Assembly (NCBI GenBank): GCA_964619935.1
Contig: CAZUGO010000085.1
Coordinates: 8,321-72,320 of the forward strand
Length of the DNA: 64,000 bases
DNA from: CAZUGO01 sp964619935
GTDB lineage: Bacteria; Planctomycetota; Phycisphaerae; UBA1845; CAIVHJ01
Direction of reading: 5' to 3'
The notes below the pieces were generated by a model that saw only the letters and a list, made by a program, of their open reading frames with translations, did not search any database and was not told the origin of the DNA. How positions within the stretch are numbered: the stretch's first letter is position 1; every line of letters begins with the position of its first letter. Positions 1 to 11,499 of this stretch are shown piece after piece. Both the position numbers and the translations under genes were made by a program.

Positions 1-419
1 CTGAGGGTGCGCCGCAGGGCGCCCATGGCCCCGCTGAAGCCGATGATCATCTCGAAGATCGCTCCGACGATGATGCTGCCCGAGATGTACTGCATCATCA
101 CCGCCGGTTCCCAGCCTTTGGCCCGCCCGGTGCCGATGATTACCAGGAATGCTGCAATGAAACTGAAGGACACTCCCTGGATGATCGGCAGCCGCGAGCC
201 GAAGATCACCTGCAGGCCCGTGGCCAGCCCGCTGCACAGCATGACCGAGGAAATCAAGACCCCGATCTGCTGCGGCGTCATGCCCATCTTGGGCCCCAGC
301 AGCAGCGGCACCGACACGGTGGCTCCGAACATGGTCAGGGTGTGCTGCAAGCCCAGGATGACGGCCTTGCCCGGCGGGGGGCGATCGTCCAGACCGTAGA
401 TCACGTTGGATCGGACCAT
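1..419 (-). CDS. NCS2 family uracil/xanthine permease (N-terminal part, cut by window edge)
   Basis: Translating the minus strand from the ATG at 419 gives about 139 residues of a hydrophobic membrane protein beginning MVRSNVIYGLDDRPPPGKA. The segment LGLQHTLTMFGATVSVPLLLG is the typical first helix of NCS2 nucleobase:cation symporters (family knowledge), and SRLPIIQGVSFSFI is the conserved following segment. The reading frame runs off the left end without a stop, so roughly two thirds of a usual 430-480 residue protein is missing. It lies 84 bp downstream of the amidohydrolase on the same strand, so both may be transcribed together. That neighbour and the semialdehyde dehydrogenase support uracil or another pyrimidine as substrate, but xanthine cannot be excluded. 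The open frame on the opposite strand looks like a shadow. Confidence 0.85.
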   Translation of the reverse strand, partial: MVRSNVIYGLDDRPPPGKAVILGLQHTLTMFGATVSVPLLLGPKMGMTPQQIGVLISSVMLCSGLATGLQVIFGSRLPIIQGVSFSFIAAFLVIIGTGRAKGWEPAVMMQYISGSIIVGAIFEMIIGFSGAMGALRRTL

Positions 420-503
420 GGTGGCGGGTTCCTGTGGGTTCGAGGTTGACTGCGGCCACGCGGCGCGGTCGGCGCCGTTGGGATCGGCGCTGCCGCCCGC
501 GAC

Positions 504-1373
504 CTACAGTTGGACCATTTCCTCGTAGGTTTCCGGCCGGCGGTCGCGGAAGAACTGCCAGGTGTTGCGGACCTCGCGGATCAAGTCCAGATCCAGGTCG
601 GCGATGACGATGTCGTCTTCACTGCGGGCGCCTTCCTTGATGATCTGTCCCCGCGGATCGCAGAAGTAGCTGGTCCCGTAGAATTCACCGATCCGCCAGG
701 GATCCTCGTACCCCGGCCGGTTGACGGCTCCCACGAAGTACTGGTTGGCCACGGCATGGGCCGGTTGTTCCAGCTTCCAGAGATACTCCGACAAGCCGGC
801 GACGGTCGCCGATGGGTTGAACAGGATCTCGGTCCCGTTGAGCCCCAGGCAGCGGGCTCCTTCCGGAAAGTGGCGGTCGTAGCAGATGTACACGCCGACC
901 TGGCCGATCCGGGTCTCGAACACCGGATAGCCCAGGTTGCCGGGTCGGAAGTAGAACTTCTCCCAGAACCCCGGTGCGCAGTGAGGAATGTGGATCTTGC
1001 GGAACTTGCCGAGATAGGCACCATCGGCATCGATGACCGCCGCCGAGTTGTAGTAGACGCCCGGCAGGTCTTGCTCATAGATCGGGACCACCAGCACCAT
1101 CTCATGTTTTTGGGCCAGGGTGCACATGAGCTGGGTGGTCGGCCCGTCGGGGACGGACTCGGTCAGTTCGTACCACTTGGTCTCCTGCTCGGCGCAAAAA
1201 TACGGACCGTAAAACAGCTCCTGCAGGCAGACCACCTGGGCGCCCTGGTCGGCGGCCCGGGCAATGAGGTCCACGTGCTTGTCGATCATGCCCTTCTTGA
1301 TCTTCTCGATGGGCGCGGTGCCGGGTTCGCATAAGGTCGCCTGGATCAAACCCCCGCGTACGATGCGTGCCAT
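504..1373 (-). CDS. beta-ureidopropionase / N-carbamoyl amidohydrolase, nitrilase superfamily
   Basis: The 289-residue protein is a carbon-nitrogen hydrolase. The nitrilase catalytic triad is visible: Glu52 in QELFYG, Lys126 in KFRKIHIPH and Cys164 in YICYDRHFPEGAR. The sequence around the Cys is characteristic of N-carbamoyl-beta-alanine and N-carbamoylputrescine amidohydrolases (family knowledge). I chose the ATG at 1373 because AGGAGG lies 8 bases upstream and it gives the usual family length; a longer frame extends to 1583 but lacks homology-like sequence. The downstream NCS2 permease and the divergent CoA-acylating semialdehyde dehydrogenase make beta-ureidopropionase, the last step of reductive pyrimidine catabolism, the likeliest role. 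N-carbamoylputrescine amidase is the main alternative. It should be cytoplasmic. Confidence 0.85.
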   Translation of the reverse strand: MARIVRGGLIQATLCEPGTAPIEKIKKGMIDKHVDLIARAADQGAQVVCLQELFYGPYFCAEQETKWYELTESVPDGPTTQLMCTLAQKHEMVLVVPIYEQDLPGVYYNSAAVIDADGAYLGKFRKIHIPHCAPGFWEKFYFRPGNLGYPVFETRIGQVGVYICYDRHFPEGARCLGLNGTEILFNPSATVAGLSEYLWKLEQPAHAVANQYFVGAVNRPGYEDPWRIGEFYGTSYFCDPRGQIIKEGARSEDDIVIADLDLDLIREVRNTWQFFRDRRPETYEEMVQL

Positions 1374-1488
1374 GGCGGCGTCCTCCTGTTGGCGGTTTCC
1401 AATATGACCGCTTATCATAAAGGCGGTCGTTCGACCATGGCAAATTCTGGTCGGCCCGGCAGTGCCGGGCTTCCCGCGAGGTACCGAT

Positions 1489-3000
1489 ATGGCCACTGCA
1501 ACCAAGACGCTCCCGGAGGTTCGACTGCTGAGCGGCGGCCGCTGGCGGTCCAGCGAGACCCACCGCTGGCAGGAGGTGTTCAACCCGTCGACCGCCGCGC
1601 CGATCGCCCGGGTGCCGATGTGTACCGCCGCGGAGGTCGACTCCGCCGTTCAGGCGGCCGCGGAGGCCCTGCCGCCGTGGGGCGAGGTGCCGGTGGTCGA
1701 GCGGGCCCAAGTGATGTTCCGCTTCCGCGAACGACTGCTCGCCCACTTCGACGAATTGGCCGGGCTGGTCACCCGCGAGCACGGCAAGACCCTCCCGGAG
1801 GCCCGGGCCTCGGTGCAGCGCGGGGTCGAGATGGTCGAATTCGCCTGCGGGATTCCCAGCCTGATCATGGGCCAGATGCTTCAGAACATTGCCCGCAAAG
1901 TCGACAGCGAGACCGTGCGCCATCCGGTCGGGGTGTGCGCCGGCATCACGCCGTTCAATTTTCCCGCGATGGTGCCGCTGTGGATGTATCCGGTGGCCAT
2001 CACTTGCGGCAACACCTTCGTGCTCAAACCGTCGGAAAAAGTCCCGCTGTCGGCGGTGCGCATCGGCGAACTGCTGCTGGAGGCCGGTCTGCCGGAGGGC
2101 GTGTTCAACATCGTCCACGGCGACAAGGAGTGCGTGGACGCCCTGCTGACCCATCCCCAGGTCCGGGCCATCTCGTTTGTCGGTTCGACGGCCGTCGCCC
2201 GGCACATCTACGAGACCGGCACCCGCCACGGCAAACGCGTTCAGGCGGCCGGCGGCGCCAAGAACCACCTGGTGATCATGCCCGACGCCGACCTGGACCA
2301 ATCGGTGGCCGCCCTGATGGCATCGGCCTACGGCTGTGCCGGCGAACGCTGCATGGCGGGCAGCCTGGCACTGCCGGTGGGCGACATCGGTGACCGCCTG
2401 GTCGAGCGCCTGTGCCGCCAAGCCGCCGGGATGACCGTCGGTCCGACCGACGGCGGGGCGGCGGTCGACATGGGGCCGGTGATCAGCCGGGCCCATCTCG
2501 AGCGGGTCACCGGCTATCTGGACATCGCCGTCAACGAAGGCGCCCACCTGCCGCTCGACGGACGGACCCTGGCCCGCGGCAAACCTGGTTTTGTGGTGGG
2601 GCCCAGCGTCATCGATCGGGTGCAGCCGGACATGCGCGTGGCCCGCGAAGAAATCTTCGGTCCGGTGCTGTCGGTGGTTCGGGCCCGCGATCTGGATGAG
2701 GCCTTGTCCATCGGCCGCACCTGCGAGTACGGCAACGGGGCCTCGATCTTCACCCGCAGCGGCTGGGCCGCCCGCGAATTCAAACGTCATTTCAATGCCG
2801 GCATGATCGGCATCAACGTGGGCGTTCCCGCGCCCATGGCCTGGTTCCCGTTCACCGGCTGGAACCGCTCGTTCTTCGGCGATCTGCACATCCAGGGAAC
2901 CGAGGGCATCCAATTCTACACCCAGCAGAAGATGATTATGACCCGCTGGTTCGAATCGGCAGAAGAATCACATCACGATCCAGTGTGGAAATCGCAGTAG
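1489..3000 (+). CDS. mmsA: CoA-acylating methylmalonate/malonate semialdehyde dehydrogenase
   Basis: This 503-residue protein has the complete aldehyde dehydrogenase fold. The catalytic Cys is C288 in AYGCAGERCMAG, a motif specific to the CoA-acylating methylmalonate semialdehyde dehydrogenase subfamily, and GITPFNFPAMVPLW is the matching cofactor-domain signature. It converts (methyl)malonate semialdehyde, CoA and NAD to propionyl- or acetyl-CoA, CO2 and NADH (family knowledge). The ATG at 1489 gives the normal length; an in-frame ATG at 1462 would add nine residues. It is divergent from the ureidopropionase gene with about 115 bp between starts. In reductive pyrimidine breakdown beta-alanine is transaminated to malonate semialdehyde, so this enzyme fits as the terminal step; valine or inositol breakdown are alternatives. 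Confidence 0.9.
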   Translation: MATATKTLPEVRLLSGGRWRSSETHRWQEVFNPSTAAPIARVPMCTAAEVDSAVQAAAEALPPWGEVPVVERAQVMFRFRERLLAHFDELAGLVTREHGKTLPEARASVQRGVEMVEFACGIPSLIMGQMLQNIARKVDSETVRHPVGVCAGITPFNFPAMVPLWMYPVAITCGNTFVLKPSEKVPLSAVRIGELLLEAGLPEGVFNIVHGDKECVDALLTHPQVRAISFVGSTAVARHIYETGTRHGKRVQAAGGAKNHLVIMPDADLDQSVAALMASAYGCAGERCMAGSLALPVGDIGDRLVERLCRQAAGMTVGPTDGGAAVDMGPVISRAHLERVTGYLDIAVNEGAHLPLDGRTLARGKPGFVVGPSVIDRVQPDMRVAREEIFGPVLSVVRARDLDEALSIGRTCEYGNGASIFTRSGWAAREFKRHFNAGMIGINVGVPAPMAWFPFTGWNRSFFGDLHIQGTEGIQFYTQQKMIMTRWFESAEESHHDPVWKSQ

Positions 3001-3042
3001 ACCGCGGGGGGGTCCGCACCGCCTGAGGCACCACGGCCGGGG

Positions 3043-3564
3043 CTATCGGGATCGCGGAATGTAGCGGCGGGTCGCGAAGCGATCGGATTTGGGGATGTAG
3101 GTCCAATTGCGCTTGGGTGAGTACGTCCAGTTCTTCTTGGGAGTATAGGTCCAGTTCTTTCGCGGGCGGTAGGTCCAATCGGTCTTCGGGCGGTAGCGGA
3201 GCGAGTCCTTCGTGCCGCCGTATTGCCACGGCTCGCGCACGCGGTAGTCGATCGACTTGGGCAGATCTTCTGGTTCGGGTGCCGTCTTCTCCGTGGTGAC
3301 CGGCGCTTCGGACGTCGCCGGCTGCGGCTCGGCGGCGATATCCGCGGGTTCCGGCGCCTCGGCCGGCGCGGGCGTCTGGGCCCGGCCGCGGTTTTGCTCC
3401 TGCCAGATGCCGTCGACCCGGATGTAGGTCACCTGCCGGCTGTGGTCACCATGAACTTCCCAGACCACGACCTTCTGGGGCTGCTCGCCGGGTTGGGCCC
3501 ACAGCATCGGCGCACTCAACCCCAGGAACACGGCGGACGCCAAGGTGATGTTGGGTTTGGTCAT
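3043..3564 (-). CDS. exported protein with WTY octapeptide repeats
   Basis: I do not recognise this 173-residue protein. It starts with a signal peptide (MTKPNITLASAVFLGLSAPMLWAQ) and should be exported. Residues 24-58 form a small beta-like region (VVVWEVHGDHSRQVTYIRV), residues 60-100 are a Pro/Ala/Glu-rich linker, and residues 125-160 consist of tandem eight-residue units of the form x-P-[KR]-x-[DN]-W-T-Y, four clear copies plus a decayed one. The C-terminus is very basic (ATRRYIPRSR). The aromatic/basic repeats could bind polysaccharide or peptidoglycan or form a fibre, but nothing proves this. It converges with mmsA with 42 bp between stops and is not in an obvious operon. Confidence 0.75.
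   Translation of the reverse strand: MTKPNITLASAVFLGLSAPMLWAQPGEQPQKVVVWEVHGDHSRQVTYIRVDGIWQEQNRGRAQTPAPAEAPEPADIAAEPQPATSEAPVTTEKTAPEPEDLPKSIDYRVREPWQYGGTKDSLRYRPKTDWTYRPRKNWTYTPKKNWTYSPKRNWTYIPKSDRFATRRYIPRSR
3073..3192 (-). repeat. 24-bp coding tandem repeat (octapeptide WTY units)
   Basis: Five consecutive 24-base units encode RPKTDWTY, RPRKNWTY, TPKKNWTY, SPKRNWTY and a diverged IPKSDRFA. The TGG-ACC-TAC core (read on the minus strand) is nearly invariant while the first and fourth codons vary, which suggests duplication followed by selection on the WTY core. Confidence 0.85.
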
Positions 3565-3654
3565 GGCAGAAGCCCTCCGGGTCGCCGACGGCGCGAAATG
3601 CTACCGCTTCAGCCTAGCGGACACCGGCTTTGAACACAATACCTTTCACAACCG

Positions 3655-4851
3655 TCAGGAGGTGATCTGTAGCGCCAGAATGGAGACGTCATCGGTGAAG
3701 TGGGTGCCGCCGTGCCAGTCGGCGATGGCCTGCACGGCGGCATCCAGGGTGCCCGGCAGCGAGCGATCGGCAGGCCCGGCCAGGACCTCGGCCAGGCGGG
3801 TCCGGCCGAATTGCTGGCCCGTGGCGTTGACCTCCTCGTTCAGGCCGTCGCTGTGCAGGAACACCCGGTCTCCAGGGGCCAGTTCCAGTGTGTGGTTCTC
3901 ATACTCGACGCCATCGAACATTCCGATGGGCAGTGCCCCTGGGTCCAGGCATTCCGGCGGCCGCCCCGGGCGGATCACGATGGGGCCGGGATGTCCGGCG
4001 CAGGCGTAGCGCAGGGTCTTGGAGTGGGTGTCGAGGATGCCGAACAGCAGCGTGAAGTAGTGGCCGCCGTTGGACTCCATGGGGTATAGGGTGTTCAACT
4101 GGCCGGCAACTTCGGAGGGCGTGCCGATGCGGTAGCCGGGCGCCTCGTCCTGGGCGCGGCTGACCAGTGAGCCGCGCTCATGACCCGGCCGCAAGCTTCG
4201 GGTCACGCTCACCGACAACAGCGAGGCCGGCACGCCATGGCCGCTGACGTCGACGACGTACAGGCACACATGGCGATCGTCGATCGCGAACACGTTGAGG
4301 GCATCGCCGGCCAGTTCGTCGCAGGGATCGTACTTCCACGCGAACGCCACACCCGGCACGTTCGGCGACGTCGCCGGCAGGAGTTGCTGCTGGATGCGTG
4401 CGGCCGCCTCGAGGTCCCGCTTCATGCGGGCGTGTGCCGTTCGCAGCTGGTCGGTGGCTTGTTTGAGCGACAGTTGGGTGCGCACCCGGGCCAGGACCAC
4501 CGGAAAATCCAACGGTTTGGTGACGTAGTCGTTGGCGCCCAGCTTGAGCGCGGCGACGACGTCCTTGCTGTCGTCTTTGGCGGTGGCCATGATGATCGGC
4601 AAGTCGGACGGTCCGTGGGTCCGGCGGACGCGCTCCAGGACCTCCATGCCGTCGATGCCGGGCATCATGATGTCGAGCAACACCAGGTCGAAGGCTGCGG
4701 CGGCCAGCAGCTCCAGGGCGTTGCCGCCATCGACGGCGGTCTGCACCGCATAGCCGCGGCGGGCCAGCCGGCGGGAGAGCATGTCACGGTTCATCTCGTT
4801 GTCGTCCACCACCAATAGACGACCGTTTTCGGGCGTGGGTGTGTCGCTCAC
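3655..4851 (-). CDS. response regulator fused to PP2C/RsbU-type serine phosphatase
   Basis: The 398-residue protein has an N-terminal receiver domain (about residues 10-128; phospho-acceptor Asp60 in LVLLDIMMPG, conserved Lys in YVTKPLDF), a coiled linker (LKQATDQLRTAHARMKRDLEAA) and a SpoIIE/RsbU phosphatase domain. Metal-binding features are present: the GD in DELAGDALNVF, VVDVSGHGVPASLLS, HSDGLNE and TDDVSILALQ. Such proteins usually dephosphorylate an anti-sigma-factor antagonist when the receiver is phosphorylated (family knowledge). It starts at a GTG that overlaps the stop of the upstream response regulator in a GTGA junction (4848-4851), so translation is probably coupled. It is the output end of the kinase operon; no STAS or anti-sigma gene is seen in the window. 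Confidence 0.9.
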   Translation of the reverse strand: MSDTPTPENGRLLVVDDNEMNRDMLSRRLARRGYAVQTAVDGGNALELLAAAAFDLVLLDIMMPGIDGMEVLERVRRTHGPSDLPIIMATAKDDSKDVVAALKLGANDYVTKPLDFPVVLARVRTQLSLKQATDQLRTAHARMKRDLEAAARIQQQLLPATSPNVPGVAFAWKYDPCDELAGDALNVFAIDDRHVCLYVVDVSGHGVPASLLSVSVTRSLRPGHERGSLVSRAQDEAPGYRIGTPSEVAGQLNTLYPMESNGGHYFTLLFGILDTHSKTLRYACAGHPGPIVIRPGRPPECLDPGALPIGMFDGVEYENHTLELAPGDRVFLHSDGLNEEVNATGQQFGRTRLAEVLAGPADRSLPGTLDAAVQAIADWHGGTHFTDDVSILALQITS

Positions 4852-5225
4852 GTCTGGGGATCCTCGTTGAGCAATTGTGCGATCTTGTCGAGCAGCCGCT
4901 TCAACTCCACCGGCTTGGTGTCATAGTCGTCGCAGCCGGCTTCCAGCGCCTTTTCGCGGTCGCCGGCCATGGCGTGGGCGGTCAGAGCGATGATCGGAAT
5001 GCCGGCGGTCCCCGGCTCGGCTTTCAGGCGGCGGGCGGCCTCCCAGCCGTCCATGACCGGCAGGCTCATGTCCAGCAGGATCAGGTCGGGGGCCAGCGAT
5101 CCGGCCAGGGTGACGCCTTCCTGCCCATCGGCGGCCATCACCACGTCGAAGCCGCGCCGCAGCAGTCGGCGGGACAACATGTCACGGTTCATTTCATTAT
5201 CTTCGACCAGCAGGATCTTGGCCAT
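4848..5225 (-). CDS. single-domain response regulator
   Basis: This is a stand-alone receiver of 125 residues: acidic pair in LLVEDNE, phospho-acceptor Asp52 in LILLDMSLP, Thr in PIIALTAH and Lys in DYDTKPVE. There is no output domain, as in CheY/DivK-type proteins. I chose the ATG at 5225 because MAKILLVEDN is the canonical beginning and GGAG lies upstream; a longer frame to 5291 adds only low-complexity sequence. It sits 62 bp downstream of the hybrid kinase and overlaps the phosphatase gene by four bases, so it probably shuttles phosphate or competes within the same relay. Confidence 0.9.
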   Translation of the reverse strand: MAKILLVEDNEMNRDMLSRRLLRRGFDVVMAADGQEGVTLAGSLAPDLILLDMSLPVMDGWEAARRLKAEPGTAGIPIIALTAHAMAGDREKALEAGCDDYDTKPVELKRLLDKIAQLLNEDPQT

Positions 5226-5287
5226 CTCAGGCTTCTCCAGGTGCGGGATGCTCGGCGGTGGCGCCGCGATGCTCCGGCGGCTTCCGC

Positions 5288-9295
<4,008 letters not shown>

Positions 9296-9440
9296 CGGTG
9301 ACTCTTTGGCAGTGGCCTGCGACGTTCGAACAATCCCGGGGGCCCTGCAAACCGGATCTTCATTATATGGAGCGCTGCGGGGCCCGCCAGTCGGCCCCGG
9401 CCATTTGCCAACCAGGCGATCGGCTCCTACGATCGGGGGG

Positions 9441-10766
9441 ATGTTCGCGAGTATCGGGGCGCTGCAACGAAGGTCGAACGCCGCGGCCACCCAGGTGTTG
9501 CTGGGCGGCGCCGCGGTGCTGGCGGCGGCCGCCGTTGGTGCGCCGGGCTGTTCGAGTCCGGTGCGTGGGTCCACGGCCGAGCCGGCGATCATCAAGTTAC
9601 AGGGCGGTGCGGTGACGGTGCTGACGCACCCGCGGCCGCTGAACTCGCCGGCGCTGTCGGCGGACGGCCGGCGGCTCGCAGTGCAGGTCGAAGAGTTCCA
9701 CAATCCCCTGCTGCCGTACGAGATCTACTCGCTGGCCGTATCCCGCCAGCAGCCGGGCGGTTCCTTCGAGCCGCTGCGCGTGGTTGAGCCGGGGATCACC
9801 CGCCGCCTGGCCGGACGGATGACCCTATTGGTATCACCGGCGTTCGACGACACCCGCCAGGGTCTGCTGGTGACCCGGGTGCGTTTCGGCAGCCTGCTCG
9901 GTCTGCCGTTGCGCGGGTCGCTGCGCTCCTCGATTGAGCGCATCGATTGGGACGGTGGCCCGCCGCAGCGCGAAGTGGGCCACGAGGCCTGCCGACTGCC
10001 GGCGACCGAGGTGCTGCAGCATCCGCGGGTTTCGCCGGACGGCCGCCATCTGGCTTTCTACACCCAGTACCATCGCGAGTTCCAGGGGATTCGAGTTCTG
10101 GATCGGCAGACCGGCCGACAAGTGCAGTTGGGTCACGACCACGACAAACATCCCACCTGGAGTCCCGAGGGCAAGCGAATCTACTTTCACACCCAGACCG
10201 GAGGACGGCAGAGTCGGTTCGATGTCTTCGCGAACGTTCCCGAACAGGCACGACTGGGCTACTTCGAGTTGGGATTCGCCGCCGACGGCAGCTTGCGGCG
10301 CTGGACCCGCCGGATGATGGATGACGCCGGACCGGAGTACGTCTACCACAAGCACCCGGCCGAGGTGCCGGGCAGCGGCTTGCTGTTCTTTCACGGCCGG
10401 CTCAAACCGGAGGGTCGCAACCGGCTGATGGTCCGGGCGGCCCGGCCGGGCTCAACGGTCTACGTGGTCCAGCCCGACGCGCCGGGCGCCGGCAAGCGGC
10501 GGGGCATCAAGCACGCCTGTGCGCCTGCTGAATCGGCTCGCCTGATGTTCTTGACCAAGGCCGCGGACGCGGACCACTACGGGGTGGTCATGGCGTTGAC
10601 CGATGCAGCCCTGCACGAAATCCGTCGGCGGGTGTTGGACGGGTCGGCCTCGTCGGCGGCCGCAGCGTTCGAGCGGGTCGATACCTGCCTGGGTTTGAAC
10701 CGCTCGATGTCGGTGAGCACCGTGCTGGGCAGGATTCCCCCCGCGGGGCGGCCGCGGTTGCGGTAG
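9441..10766 (+). CDS. lipoprotein with TolB/PD40-like beta-propeller repeats
   Basis: The 441-residue product begins with a signal ending at a Cys (AAAAVGAPGCSS), so it is probably a lipoprotein. The middle contains WD40-like PD40 motifs seen in TolB and TolB-like proteins: LNSPALSADGRRLAVQV, HPRVSPDGRHLAFYT and KHPTWSPEGKRIYFHT. Such propellers usually bind protein partners in the periplasm (family knowledge). The ATG at 9441 follows a run of G residues that can act as ribosome-binding site and suits the signal peptide; it is divergent from the kinase operon with 145 bp between. The last 190 bases overlap the 3' end of the convergent lipoprotein gene, so the C-terminal 60 residues after VVMALTDAALHEIRRR may be a read-through tail. 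Confidence 0.75.
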   Translation: MFASIGALQRRSNAAATQVLLGGAAVLAAAAVGAPGCSSPVRGSTAEPAIIKLQGGAVTVLTHPRPLNSPALSADGRRLAVQVEEFHNPLLPYEIYSLAVSRQQPGGSFEPLRVVEPGITRRLAGRMTLLVSPAFDDTRQGLLVTRVRFGSLLGLPLRGSLRSSIERIDWDGGPPQREVGHEACRLPATEVLQHPRVSPDGRHLAFYTQYHREFQGIRVLDRQTGRQVQLGHDHDKHPTWSPEGKRIYFHTQTGGRQSRFDVFANVPEQARLGYFELGFAADGSLRRWTRRMMDDAGPEYVYHKHPAEVPGSGLLFFHGRLKPEGRNRLMVRAARPGSTVYVVQPDAPGAGKRRGIKHACAPAESARLMFLTKAADADHYGVVMALTDAALHEIRRRVLDGSASSAAAAFERVDTCLGLNRSMSVSTVLGRIPPAGRPRLR

Positions 10767-11257
10767 ACCCGCCGCCCGTACTCGCGCCCGAGATGGTTGG
10801 CCCAGATATCCAGCCAGTTGAAGCCGGAACGGTCCGTGAACCAACTGCGGAATTCGCCGAGACATTCCCAACAGAATCCTTTCATCGCCGCCAGCGGAAT
10901 CAACCGTTCGCAGTCCTGATACTCGAACCAGGCCTGCGCAAAAAAGTGGGTGGTCTTGTCCACCAGGGCCAGCGGACCCTGGCAGGTCAGCGGGGTGTCG
11001 AAGGGATGGGCCAGGTGTGTTCCGTCGTAGGCCGCGATTGAGCCGAGCAGTCGCAGCGCTTCGCGATCGGAGCCCGTCAGGTCGACGGCGTGGATAAACA
11101 GGGCGTCGATGCGCTCGGGACCGCCGGGCAGATTGTGAAAGGTTGGATCGCTGGCGATGTACTCCCGGAGCGCTTGGTGCCGCGGCGGCAAGGTGCAGCC
11201 GGCGTCGATCGCGGCCGGCAAGGCGACCAGCAGCACATGCAGTTTGCGGCGGTTCAC
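10577..11257 (-). CDS. exported protein or lipoprotein of unknown function
   Basis: The 226-residue protein starts MNRRKLHVLLVALPAAIDAGC and looks exported, probably lipid-modified although the residue at -3 of the Cys (Asp) is not typical. I do not recognise the family. The central part is soluble and aromatic-rich (HFFAQAWFEYQDCERLIPLAAMKGFCWECLGEF), with Cys residues that could form disulfides or bind metal. The last approximately 35 residues (STRSNAAAADEADPSNTRRR) look unlike a folded protein and correspond to the region overlapping the convergent propeller gene, so the ancestral stop may have been near 10680. It is divergent from the NADH dehydrogenase gene. Confidence 0.65.
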   Translation of the reverse strand: MNRRKLHVLLVALPAAIDAGCTLPPRHQALREYIASDPTFHNLPGGPERIDALFIHAVDLTGSDREALRLLGSIAAYDGTHLAHPFDTPLTCQGPLALVDKTTHFFAQAWFEYQDCERLIPLAAMKGFCWECLGEFRSWFTDRSGFNWLDIWANHLGREYGRRVYRNRGRPAGGILPSTVLTDIERFKPRQVSTRSNAAAADEADPSNTRRRISCRAASVNAMTTP

Positions 11258-11291
11258 GGCCGGAATCTCCGGGTCAGGCCGGCCGCGTGCA

Positions 11292-11308
11292 GGTTCAGTG
11301 CGTGAACC
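11292..11308. promoter_or_regulatory. short inverted repeat in divergent intergenic region
   Basis: GGTTCA and TGAACC form perfect six-base arms around a five-base spacer (GTGCG) between the divergently read lipoprotein (start 11257) and NADH dehydrogenase (start 11500). It may be an operator, but chance occurrence is possible. Confidence 0.25.
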
Positions 11309-11499
11309 GCGCTGCCGGGGCCACCAGCAGGATCAGGCGTCGGCAGTGGGGTGTAGATCGGCGGGCCCTCCAGCGCGTCGTGCTCCGAGCCAATGGTAGC
11401 TGGATCGTTCCGGCAGGGGAAGATGGCGCCGGCGTTCCCGGTCATCGCCAATCCTTTCGGCAGGGCGCTGACTTGATTCGCTTGGCGCCGCGGAGTTCA

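Noticed and set aside
7..399. Open frame on the plus strand at the left edge
   Set aside because: The opposite strand encodes an unmistakable NCS2 permease with membrane helices; the plus-strand product has no recognisable pattern.
1102..2913. 603-residue minus-strand frame antisense to mmsA
   Set aside because: The plus strand carries a complete dehydrogenase with active-site motifs; the antisense product is Arg/Gly/His-rich without domains.
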